A stretch of DNA of 64,000 bases, from assembly GCA_913043285.1 (NCBI GenBank), contig CAJWML010000002.1, positions 248,001 to 312,000 on the forward strand, in the 5' to 3' direction. The stretch's first letter is position 1. Each line of letters begins with the position of its first letter. The DNA comes from CAKZNE01 sp002695025 (lineage in GTDB: Bacteria; Bacteroidota; Bacteroidia; Flavobacteriales; Schleiferiaceae). The position numbers and the translations under genes are program-made. A model generated the notes under the pieces. It made no database searches, had not been told where the DNA came from, and saw nothing but the letters and a program-made list of their open reading frames with translations. Positions 52,833 to 60,597 of this stretch are shown here, in pieces.

Positions 52833-53852
52833 TTATAAGTTTGAAAGTTTGTTAAGATATCCAATAAACCCATTTTCCATCACATAGCGGTATACTTCTA
52901 AAGCATCACTATTTCCTTGCAAAGTATCGGCTAAGGCATGGCCGGCATAATAGCCTCCGGCCAGTGCAGAAGTAATTCCAAAGGAAGAAATAGGATCGTA
53001 GGCGTAAGCCGCATCGCCCACGGCCAGCCAGTTGGAGCCGTAAGGTTGATCAAGACAAGCGGTGCCGGAAGGACGGATCTGTACTTCAGCAGTATTAAGA
53101 TCTGGAATACTAAACGTTTTGGAGAGTTGAGTGGCAGCCCGGAACTGTTGGTGTAGAAATCCGGGGATAGCTGCTTTGGCGGGGATACTTTCTTTCCGGG
53201 TAAAGAACATCATGGTTATCTGCTCTTGACCAAAAGGAGCGGCATACCACCAACCTTTATCGGTGCTTTCTACAAAGATCTGTTTGGGAGCTTTACCGTC
53301 CACATAAAACCACAGTCCAAACCATTCATCCAGAACCGTAGGCGTAATGCCTAAATGTCGGCACACGCTGGCTTTACGTCCGGTAGCATCTACGATGTAT
53401 GGTGCTTTAAGATGCAGTGTGTCATGTGAGCTTTCTACTACGGCTTCCACACCTTTTTCATGGGAAGAGACCGAGCGAAGGCTGTAGCCTTTATAAAAGG
53501 GAGCTTGTACCAGCTCATGCAGTTGTTCTTCAAAGAGCAAACGGTCCAGTAAAAAGCCATGGCCGTGTACATCGCGTATAAAATCCTCGGTTTGTAGTGC
53601 TGCATCTTTCCAGGTGCTTTGGTTACCGTAGTAGGGCAGGTGAGCCGGATGTTCCATGAGGTGATCAATACCGAGTTGGCGGAACAGGGGTTTGGCGTTG
53701 GGGGGCAGGGCTTCCCCGGGTTTGCGCTGGGGTTCTTTTTGAGCTTCTACGAGAAGGTGTTTAATACCCCGGGCGCTTAGGGTTAAAGAGGTGGCGACCC
53801 CTGCGGGGCCGCTACCAATTATAAGTACATCTATTTTACCAGGCTTTACCAT
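52833..53852 (-). CDS. lodB: LodB-like FAD-dependent oxidoreductase
   Basis: 339 residues. The FAD-binding Rossmann motif IIGSGPAGVATSL is at about 10-22, VEAQKEPQRKPGEALPP follows as in the tryptophan-halogenase/LodB group, and GDAAYAYDPISSFG at about 280-293 is the second FAD motif. LodB-type flavoproteins are needed to form the cysteine tryptophylquinone cofactor of the LodA-type oxidase. It lies 200 bases downstream of such a gene in the same direction, with a dispersed repeat in between. The symbol rests on context; the protein could also act on a small molecule. Confidence 0.8.
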   Translation of the reverse strand: MVKPGKIDVLIIGSGPAGVATSLTLSARGIKHLLVEAQKEPQRKPGEALPPNAKPLFRQLGIDHLMEHPAHLPYYGNQSTWKDAALQTEDFIRDVHGHGFLLDRLLFEEQLHELVQAPFYKGYSLRSVSSHEKGVEAVVESSHDTLHLKAPYIVDATGRKASVCRHLGITPTVLDEWFGLWFYVDGKAPKQIFVESTDKGWWYAAPFGQEQITMMFFTRKESIPAKAAIPGFLHQQFRAATQLSKTFSIPDLNTAEVQIRPSGTACLDQPYGSNWLAVGDAAYAYDPISSFGITSALAGGYYAGHALADTLQGNSDALEVYRYVMENGFIGYLNKLSNL

Positions 53853-53861
53853 TTATTATTG

Positions 53862-54032
53862 TTCATTTCTTTTGCTTGTCCAAAAGAAACGAACCAAAGA
53901 AAAGGACCCTTTTCCGAAGGAATTTTTCATCCCGCTTACATCGGTATGAAAACCGTCCGTCAAACTCTGCGTCATCCCGTATTTCGGGATTCCTGCTACC
54001 AGAGCTTTGCCAGGACTATTCTGCCGGAAAAG
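53862..54032. repeat. dispersed repeat between lodA-like and lodB-like genes
   Basis: Starts with ttcatttcttttgcttgtcc (also at 37617) and ends with cagagctttg...actattctgccggaaaag (also at 41727). The inner part, cgtcatcccgtatttcggga, is a palindrome. Overlapping plus-strand frames here are not supported as genes. Confidence 0.7.
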
Positions 54033-54053
54033 TTAGTTTACATCATATTACAT

Positions 54054-55985
54054 TTACAACTGGCCTCGGCTGAAGGTACGTTCCATACGTTCGCTGTCGG
54101 GAGCAGGTCCACTGTGGCGGATGGTTTGTGCAGCTGCTTTAAGGCGTACTTTTTCTTTAGCTTCTGGTTTCACGGCATCTTCAGCATACAGCACCTGGGC
54201 AAAGGTGGGATCGCTGCCTTTTTTGAAGTAGCGTTCGGTTTCCTTCCACACCGTATCGGGCAGGAAGCCATCTTTGTTGTTGTCTACCTTTTGCTCTGTT
54301 TTGGCAATAATGCCCAGCTGGTGCCATTTCGCTACCATCAGGTTGATCCGGATATTGTAATTGGTACCGAAATCGCGCAGCCAGTCCTGCCGGTAATCAA
54401 AATGCTTGAGGCGCTGTGCTATGTTCAGCTTACCATCTTCCATACGGGAATAGCTGTCTTCACTCAATACCTGGTTGGGTACGCGTGCGGCCCAGAAGGA
54501 GGGGAGGGGCAGGTAAAAAGTGGTATTGTAACCGGAGAGACAGCTGGCTTCATCGGTTTGCCAGGGCACCCCCAACCAGCGGGTCAGTGAGCCGGGGCCA
54601 CTTTCGGAAAGCGGACCATCAGGACCGAGGGCTATGGACGGTGACAATAAGGGACCAAAATCCAGCTTGGTGGGCTCTCCTTCGGCCACGGTTTTCAGGC
54701 GGTAGGGCTCGGTCCACATTTCTTTTACCCGCATCGGCCAGGTGATCTCGATACCAGGGTGAAAAGGTCCACCCAGGCATTCTTCAAATGGAGCCTGGTT
54801 GAGGGAGTTCAACTGCTCATCAGGAGTCATCTCATCAAAAGCTTTGGGTTGCTGGGGCTTACCGGTCTTGAAATCGCCTTTCGCCCACTTTTGCAAACGG
54901 CTGTATTGGGTGCGGGTAATGGGCAGGTCGTCCAGCGCTATGTTTACGTATTCGCCAAAACCGTCCCCGTAAAAAGGCGGCACCTTGGCAGGGGTGTAAT
55001 CGGTGGAATCCGGGTCACGGAACCAGTCGAACACCCGCATACGTGCCTGTTTATTTTTGGCAGAAGGATCAGAAAGCTGTTTCACCATTTCCGGATCGTT
55101 GAAGTCGGAAGGTGAGTTTTTTCCGAAAAGCATGGCAAAGCCTTCATTTACCCACTGGGTATTACTCATGCGTTGCAGTATAGGATAGATGTCGCGGTAA
55201 AACTCTATGCCTTTGGCAGCAGGGTCGGGATAATCCATTTCCCGGATAAAAAGATCCTGTACCACATCATTCATGGTAACTACGCCATACAGGCCGGGAC
55301 CAAAATCGGGTGGTGTAACCGCCACCATAGCCGGGGTAGCTTCGTAGGCCTTACCGTTTATTTCCACCGTAGCACGGATGACACCATCACAGGTATCGTC
55401 ATGCCAGCCATCGTTATTGGCAAAGGTGATAGCCGGTTTATTGTCTTTGGAGGCAGAATGTCCGTCACCGCCAAAGAATAATAGCCGTCCTTCGGCATCG
55501 GTGCGCACTTCACCCAGGGGCACCTTTTTACCGTAGAATTCACCATCATCAAAGCGGTATTCATCACCTTGCTGATCTTTACCGGAAATGCTTACCGGAG
55601 TCGGTGTAATGGCCAGTTGCTTACGTGCATCGCCCGTAACATCATTATTGCGGGGAGCCGAAGGGATGCCGGCACCCGGCAGGTCCAATGCGTTATTGAA
55701 CTGGTACCAGGCGGCCTTAACGTTAGCCACATCAACGCGCCAACGTATGGATACATCATCAGTTTCAGTGAGTTCTTTTACCACTTCACCTTTTTTATCG
55801 AAACCGTAGATGCGGAAGCGCACTACTTGTTTTTTGACACGGTTTTCACCGTCTTTATAGCCTCCTTCAGGATCAGGGGCTACACCAGGCACATCGGAGG
55901 CCAGGTAAAATTCTTTAGAGTTGCCTACACGGGCAATACCCAGGGGCGGATATATCGCCACCCGGGTGATAGAGTTGTCACTCAT
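54054..55985 (-). CDS. LodA/GoxA-like CTQ-dependent amino-acid oxidase
   Basis: 643 residues resembling L-lysine epsilon-oxidase LodA and glycine oxidase GoxA: the start ITRVAIYPPLGIARVGNS, then LSPSIALGPDGP, WLGVPWQTDEASC and LPSFWAARVPNQVL. These enzymes use a cysteine tryptophylquinone made from one Cys and one Trp. Cys482 with Asp478 four residues before it fits the LodA Asp512/Cys516 pair. The Trp is probably Trp535 (or Trp498). They deaminate amino acids, releasing ammonia and H2O2, which is antibacterial. No signal peptide, as in LodA. Substrate cannot be read from sequence. Confidence 0.88.
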   Translation of the reverse strand: MSDNSITRVAIYPPLGIARVGNSKEFYLASDVPGVAPDPEGGYKDGENRVKKQVVRFRIYGFDKKGEVVKELTETDDVSIRWRVDVANVKAAWYQFNNALDLPGAGIPSAPRNNDVTGDARKQLAITPTPVSISGKDQQGDEYRFDDGEFYGKKVPLGEVRTDAEGRLLFFGGDGHSASKDNKPAITFANNDGWHDDTCDGVIRATVEINGKAYEATPAMVAVTPPDFGPGLYGVVTMNDVVQDLFIREMDYPDPAAKGIEFYRDIYPILQRMSNTQWVNEGFAMLFGKNSPSDFNDPEMVKQLSDPSAKNKQARMRVFDWFRDPDSTDYTPAKVPPFYGDGFGEYVNIALDDLPITRTQYSRLQKWAKGDFKTGKPQQPKAFDEMTPDEQLNSLNQAPFEECLGGPFHPGIEITWPMRVKEMWTEPYRLKTVAEGEPTKLDFGPLLSPSIALGPDGPLSESGPGSLTRWLGVPWQTDEASCLSGYNTTFYLPLPSFWAARVPNQVLSEDSYSRMEDGKLNIAQRLKHFDYRQDWLRDFGTNYNIRINLMVAKWHQLGIIAKTEQKVDNNKDGFLPDTVWKETERYFKKGSDPTFAQVLYAEDAVKPEAKEKVRLKAAAQTIRHSGPAPDSERMERTFSRGQL

Positions 55986-56365
55986 TTCATTTGGTTTATT
56001 GGTTTATAATAATGGCATAAGATAGCAGAGTTTAGCATGGTTTGCAATAGAAATAGAAAACTTTGGAATGTATTGTGAAACCCTGGTCTGATATAGAGTA
56101 TAATGTAGGTGTAAATACTTATGAAACAAGAGTATTTACGTAGATCTAAATATTGGTAATTATACTCTTTATTTGAATATTTTAATGTATAAAATTTGAA
56201 ATATTTGGGAATTATAAGTTAAACACTTTATGCGTTTGTTCAGGACGCAAACAGAAGTTTAATTATTGTGCTTAATAACCTGGTTTCGAACTGGTTAAGA
56301 CAGTGGTTTCCTGAGGCCATTATCGGAGGATTGAATGCCTGTATTGCAGGTAAAAAAACAGTCCG
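55986..56365. other. divergent intergenic region between lodA-like and AraC genes
   Basis: AT-rich, about 380 bases, with no gene. It must hold the promoters of the oxidase (minus) and the AraC-type gene (plus). I see no match to the full promoter consensus. The first 30 bases, including the lodA start, recur at 60.32 kb. Confidence 0.5.
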
Positions 56366-56965
56366 ATGCTGCCTAACACCAAGCCAGGTAATTATGCCTG
56401 GAATAGTAGGGAAACAGAAAATGTAAATCCCTCAAATCTTTTTTTAAAAAAAGTAAGTGATATAATCATAAGTCATTTATCGGATCCGGGTTTTAACAGC
56501 TCCCTATTAGCCCGAAAATTAGGTTTAAGTCGTTCGTACTTAAGTCGCAAACTTTCAAGGCTCAGCGGTAAATCTCCCGGAAAATTAATATATCTCTCCC
56601 GGCTGGTTTATGCAGAAAGGTTGATCATTGAAGAACAGTATGCCATAAAGACTGTGGCTTTAACCTGTGGTTATAGTGATACCGCTGGGTTTAGTAAGGC
56701 TTTTCAGAGACATTTTGGTTTAACTCCTACAGAAGCAGGTCGTAAGAAAGAAACAAATGAGTGCAATTGGTCCGTTCCTCTAAATCCCAATCTAAAGGTA
56801 ATATTGGCCAGTCAAATTCAAAAAGACCGGTGGTTGCAAAAACTTTTACATCTTTTGATTGAAGAAGTAGAGTCGGGAGAGAAGACTAGCCTTAAAGAGA
56901 TAGCCGGCAAAATGTACCAGAGCACCTCTCAGCTGAACCGTATTTTAAAAAAAAACTGGGGGTAA
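56366..56965 (+). CDS. AraC-family regulator, 5' part of a frameshifted double-AraC gene
   Basis: 199 residues. A complete AraC helix-turn-helix pair lies at about 30-130 (FNSSLLARKLGLSRSYLSRKL and CGYSDTAGFSKAFQRHFGLTP). A second AraC-type domain starts at about 150 (TSLKEIAGKMYQSTSQLNRIL), then the frame stops right after an A9 tract (56947-56955). One extra A would read on as KKKLGVTTIRLLGD into the next frame, giving a protein of about 282 residues. Either the gene is broken, or the tract allows slippage, or the base count is a sequencing error. It lies next to and divergent from the oxidase gene and may regulate it. Confidence 0.75.
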   Translation: MLPNTKPGNYAWNSRETENVNPSNLFLKKVSDIIISHLSDPGFNSSLLARKLGLSRSYLSRKLSRLSGKSPGKLIYLSRLVYAERLIIEEQYAIKTVALTCGYSDTAGFSKAFQRHFGLTPTEAGRKKETNECNWSVPLNPNLKVILASQIQKDRWLQKLLHLLIEEVESGEKTSLKEIAGKMYQSTSQLNRILKKNWG

Positions 56966-56979
56966 CCACCATTCGTTTA

Positions 56980-57213
56980 TTGGGAGACATTCAACTACTC
57001 TTTGCTGTCCAATTATTATCCACGGGTTACGATTCGATACTAAGCATTTCACACCGTTGTGGCTTTTCAGATCAAGCCCATTTAAACCGAAAATTTAAAC
57101 GGTCATTTGGATGGTCCCCCGCCCAATTTCAGAAGAAGGGCCCTGTTCTCCAGGATTTTAAATGGTTGAAAAACGTAGTGACGTCACAAACAGACAATAG
57201 TATGCCTGTTTAA
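56980..57213 (+). pseudogene. 3' part of the frameshifted double-AraC regulator
   Basis: This frame carries the second half of the second AraC domain: SILSISHRCGFSDQAHLNRKFKRSFG and WSPAQFQKK. Coding similarity begins upstream of its first ATG, at 56957 (LGVTTIRLLGD), so it is a continuation of the preceding frame and not an independent gene. A length of 848 bases from 56366 to 57213 needs one added base to be in frame. Confidence 0.75.
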
Positions 57214-57331
57214 TTCAAGTTTATCGCCAGGGTCTATTGCAATTTTGTGTTATCCAATTGATGCATCACCGGATAGGCGTAAACCGAAAAGCCTCTTAAC
57301 AGAGTAGGTAAACAAATTAAATATTTAAACT

Positions 57332-57952
57332 ATGTCAGATATTAAATTAAACCTGGTCAATTTATCCCAGGATGCCAACAACAGCAGTTATGTGATCTTT
57401 CAAAAGAACGCTTCTCTTGATACTGCGGTGCAGGATGTAGCCTGGATAGTGGTTAAGAACCTGGGAATTAATGACAACCACCCATTTGTGTACCCTATGG
57501 GTCTGACCGTTAGTGCCCAGGATTCAGATGGTAACTATATGCCACAAATTGCTACAGAGAACGATAGCGTGCACAGCGTTGAAATGACCCCGTCAGGGCA
57601 CCGCCTGAGCCAGAGCCCTGGTAAAAAGGCGGCTAATCCCCGGGAGGTGGAGCTTTGGAATTCCCTTTCGCAGGGAGCAATTCATGCGGAAATATACCGC
57701 AATGGCAAGTTATTGGCTAGAAAGAGCAATGTGGTTCCCGGTTCGAAGGCCAATTTTAAGTTCAAACCTTCCATTTTTATAGGTTGCGTATCGCAGTTGG
57801 AGGAAGGGGCTGTAATGGATTCCAATGTTACCGTGCAACACCTTCAGGAAATACCGTTGCTGGGCATAAAACAGGCCGATATTGTAATTAGCGGTGGAGG
57901 AATAGGCTCTGAAGCTACAGGCTATCAATTTACACTTGAAAATATAAGCTAG
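57332..57952 (+). CDS. conserved-looking beta-rich protein of unknown function
   Basis: 206 residues, no signal peptide. It opens MSDIKLNLVNLSQDANNSS and contains VFQKN-like strands, NHPFVYPMGLTVSAQDSDGNY, FKPSIFIGCVSQ and a closing GGGIGSEATGYQFTLENI. The protein looks like a beta-sandwich. I do not recognise the family with certainty. A strong terminator follows 18 bases after the stop, so the transcript is probably monocistronic. It may be a product delivered together with the oxidase or under control of the AraC gene. Confidence 0.65.
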   Translation: MSDIKLNLVNLSQDANNSSYVIFQKNASLDTAVQDVAWIVVKNLGINDNHPFVYPMGLTVSAQDSDGNYMPQIATENDSVHSVEMTPSGHRLSQSPGKKAANPREVELWNSLSQGAIHAEIYRNGKLLARKSNVVPGSKANFKFKPSIFIGCVSQLEEGAVMDSNVTVQHLQEIPLLGIKQADIVISGGGIGSEATGYQFTLENIS

Positions 57953-57970
57953 AGTAGCCTTATGTTTTGT

Positions 57971-58010
57971 ATCCGGGAAGGTCTATCTCAAGCTTCCCGG
58001 ATACTCTTTT
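57971..58010 (+). terminator. rho-independent terminator
   Basis: A perfect 10-bp stem atccgggaag / cttcccggat (57971-57980 with 57993-58002), a 12-base loop and then actctttt. Confidence 0.75.
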
Positions 58011-58032
58011 AATCATTTATAAAACAACAAGC

Positions 58033-59070
58033 ATGAAAACACTGGAAAAAGCAGAGGCTGATGCCCTTTGTACCATCGTACTCCTGGGGTATTGCCAATC
58101 AAAAAAGAAAACTCCCACTTTTGTATATGAACTTAAGTCTAAAGAAGACTACTCAAAAGTTAAAAGTATATTTAATGGCCTTGGAGTACAGATTACCATA
58201 CAGGAAGCGCTTCCTAAAACTGAGAATGCTGTAATTATTGCGGAAACTTCCAGAACCGCTTATTATGGATCCAATAAAAAGATAATTTCGGATATTGAAA
58301 ACAGACTTAACAGGAGTCTGGAAAAGCTCACTGAAGATAACCTGTTTGGTGCTTATATAGGAGGACGTTCGACCATTGCCGCCATTGAACTAATAGGCAG
58401 TTCAATCATACAACAGTACAGACCCAGGTACAGAGCGGTAGATAGCGATATTGAGGACCGATATAGCAAAGCCATAAAAAACACCCGAGGAGTATCTGGC
58501 ATACTTAGAGAAAATTATATACCTCAAATTGATAAGGTAAAGATAAGATTAGAGCTGGAACCGTTTGAACCGGAGGAAAACAGCGGTGTCAGGCCGGGCT
58601 TTCAAGATCAATATTTGCCAGGACATTTATTTAAAAGTATACATGGCATGGTAGCCTCAATGATACTATTTGCCTTTGTTGATGATAAGAATGCCTTTAA
58701 TTTTGAGCTGGCCTACAGCCGGGGAACTACCAAGGTAGCTTCATGTTTTCCCTGCTGTGCTTTTATGACAGCCAACGGAGTACCACCTTCTGCCACCCAC
58801 CTGGGACGCGGTGATAACTGGAACCTTCCCGATCCAAACCTTAGAAATGTCACCTATTTAAAGAAACCCTGGGTTGAAAAAATAAACGAATGGTACCAAA
58901 TGGGGATGAAGGTATTAGCAGATAAAAGAAAGACAACGGCCTGGCACGATATGGGTTTTTCTGGTTCTGATGTTCATGAAGTTTTCCTGGAAGCCTTAAC
59001 CTTTGAAGGACCCTTTACACAAAAGGTTATTGACACTACGTTTGAAGAGCAGAAAGTGTCTGGTGGGTGA
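58033..59070 (+). CDS. protein of unknown function with Cys-rich SCFPCC motif
   Basis: 345 residues from ATG 58033. The frame is open to a TTG at 57967, but that region is the terminator of the previous gene. There is no signal peptide. At residues 223-245, NFELAYSRG...SCFPCCAFM resembles the second half of a zinc deaminase site (xxE ... PCxxC), although the His is Asn and the Cys spacing is off, so I do not call a deaminase. N-terminal half: mixed alpha/beta with GAYIGGRSTIAAIEL. AT-rich like the two genes that follow, which suggests joint acquisition. Confidence 0.6.
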   Translation: MKTLEKAEADALCTIVLLGYCQSKKKTPTFVYELKSKEDYSKVKSIFNGLGVQITIQEALPKTENAVIIAETSRTAYYGSNKKIISDIENRLNRSLEKLTEDNLFGAYIGGRSTIAAIELIGSSIIQQYRPRYRAVDSDIEDRYSKAIKNTRGVSGILRENYIPQIDKVKIRLELEPFEPEENSGVRPGFQDQYLPGHLFKSIHGMVASMILFAFVDDKNAFNFELAYSRGTTKVASCFPCCAFMTANGVPPSATHLGRGDNWNLPDPNLRNVTYLKKPWVEKINEWYQMGMKVLADKRKTTAWHDMGFSGSDVHEVFLEALTFEGPFTQKVIDTTFEEQKVSGG

Positions 59071-59133
59071 TGATTTTAATCACGCAATCTGTTTCAAAGT
59101 GTATTAGAACGCCAAATTGAAATTATAATCTGT

Positions 59134-59598
59134 ATGAAAGGCTTTCTTGATATAGATCATTCCAGGACTAATTTCAAATTAGATTATCGGGTGAATGGAT
59201 TGTGCATGGCGGTACCTTCTTTAAAAGAGTTGTATGCTAAACAATTGCATAACAGGCTATCTGCTAAGGGAAACAGTATTTACCTGGATCAATTACACCG
59301 GGAGATATCCTCTGATTTACCCTCGCTGAAACCTCTTTATTTCAGTGAGGTCCTCAATCAAAAAACAGCAATACTCTCGTTTAATGATGTTCGTAGGTAT
59401 ATTAATTATGACTGTGCAGTTTTTGCCGGGGTTATAAGACTAAGCGAGGGTCCGGCCCATACGTTGCTAATTCATGGTTATGATACTGGTTGTCAGGAAA
59501 TCAGCGCTTTGCATTTACAGAAGCAAGAGATGTTAAAAATGAAATTTAAGGAGTTAGAAGCGTATTTCTGGTTTGAAACCCTGATCATTCAGATATAG
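59134..59598 (+). CDS. putative papain-like (C39-like) cysteine peptidase fold protein
   Basis: 154 residues, no signal peptide. NGLCMAVPSLKELY (Cys24) near the N-terminus and GPAHTLLIHGYDTGCQEI (His109) toward the end follow the spacing and pattern of peptidase C39-like domains (Cys helix, then G-HxVxVxGYD). I see no clear third catalytic residue. The family is inferred. It is the middle of three AT-rich genes in the same direction, 63 bases after the previous one. Confidence 0.5.
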   Translation: MKGFLDIDHSRTNFKLDYRVNGLCMAVPSLKELYAKQLHNRLSAKGNSIYLDQLHREISSDLPSLKPLYFSEVLNQKTAILSFNDVRRYINYDCAVFAGVIRLSEGPAHTLLIHGYDTGCQEISALHLQKQEMLKMKFKELEAYFWFETLIIQI

Positions 59599-59638
59599 AA
59601 TTTCACCGTCACCAAAGCTTGCCAAATTGTACCATTTC

Positions 59639-60259
59639 ATGTTTCCAACCAACAAGAGTTTCATAAAAGACCTCAGGGAGCTAAGCACTATAAAATGTAG
59701 AGTTTATAATACGGGAATGTGTAGTCTCTTTTTTGCTTTAAATGCTTTAGGGGCAATAAAGCCTGAATTCCTAATCAAATGGCTTTACAGGGCGGGTCAG
59801 CATAATGGTGTTGCTCAATTATGGTGTCTCCTGAACTTCCTGAGAATTTCTGTCCTGCCAGGTAAAAGGAGGCATTGCAGCGTTTTTCTTTTACCTTCAA
59901 TTCTGGCCAAAATGGTTATCTGTGCAGGAAGACCCGCCCCTCAAATAAATATTCAGCCTGGGGGTTATAAATTGTTAGAAACTGTTTATCCTAACGAAGC
60001 CAGGCATTGTATAGAAACAATAGGCCCTGCAAACCTGAACCTTCAGGCTGCAACTTATTCCGCTCCTGAAGGGCAGAATATCCACCTGCTTTGTGTTTTT
60101 ACGGATACAAGAGGAGTAAGTTGGGTAGTGCAAAGTAGTAACACTCATTTTTTTGACCCTTTTAATGGAACGTTTGATAATAAGTGGTCTCCTCAAAAGA
60201 CTTTTGATCCAATGGGATCTGAATATTCTTTTTCTGGTTTATGGCTGGTTGTAAGTTAG
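59639..60259 (+). CDS. putative papain-like cysteine protease (YopT-like pattern)
   Basis: 206 residues from ATG 59639 (a TTG four codons upstream is possible). TGMCSLFFALNALG with Cys28, NIHLLCVF with His149 and THFFDPFNGTF with Asp173 fit the Cys-His-Asp order and the FFDPNxG turn of C58/YopT-type papain-like proteases. No signal peptide. If real, it would be a cytoplasmic or delivered effector. The last of the AT-rich trio; a 340-base spacer follows. Confidence 0.5.
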   Translation: MFPTNKSFIKDLRELSTIKCRVYNTGMCSLFFALNALGAIKPEFLIKWLYRAGQHNGVAQLWCLLNFLRISVLPGKRRHCSVFLLPSILAKMVICAGRPAPQINIQPGGYKLLETVYPNEARHCIETIGPANLNLQAATYSAPEGQNIHLLCVFTDTRGVSWVVQSSNTHFFDPFNGTFDNKWSPQKTFDPMGSEYSFSGLWLVVS

Positions 60260-60302
60260 AAATACAGGGCATAACTGTTTCCTAATAAAAAATGATGGTA
60301 AA

Positions 60303-60350
60303 TAATGAAGGGTAGTAGAGTTATCACTCATTTCATTTGGTTTATAAAAA
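60303..60350 (-). pseudogene. relic of the 5' end of a lodA-like gene
   Basis: The plus-strand string agagttatcactcatttcat followed by ttggtttat repeats 55972-56001 with one mismatch. In the minus direction that is the leader, start codon and first codons (MSDNS) of the intact lodA-like gene. Similarity continues a few bases further into the coding part (gggtagtagag against gggtgatagag). The rest of the copy is gone. Confidence 0.65.
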
Positions 60351-60539
60351 GTCTTCCAAAAAGGTAGTTGGGATGGGTAAACCTTACAACTACAATAGTA
60401 TCATATTTAGCAGGTGATTATTTATGAAGTATAAACGGTGAATTTTTTCTCGTGAATAGCAGCGTATCGGTCTGGGATGTTAAACCATAAAGCTATTTAT
60501 TGCGATTTTTAAGGGTGTAGCCACTAAAAAGAGGGTGTT

Positions 60540-60569
60540 TTTGTAAGGTTAACGGAAAGAAAAGGTTTG
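60540..60569 (+). promoter_or_regulatory. putative Bacteroidetes promoter of the CotH gene
   Basis: TTTG at 60540-60543, 18 bases, then AAGGTTTG at 60562-60569 (consensus TAnnTTTG, one mismatch). The ATG is 28 bases downstream. Confidence 0.4.
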
Positions 60570-60597
60570 GTACCTTTCCTTTTTAATTCAACCAATT

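Noticed and set aside
53859..54590. Plus-strand frame of 243 codons
   Set aside because: It runs antisense to the lodA-like gene and through a dispersed repeat; its translation has no domain pattern.
57967..58032. TTG-initiated extension of the 345-residue protein
   Set aside because: It would be translated from the stem-loop of the preceding terminator.
58699..58770. Zinc deaminase active site in the 345-residue protein
   Set aside because: The expected His is Asn and the Cys spacing does not fit PCxxC well, so the resemblance is too weak to call.
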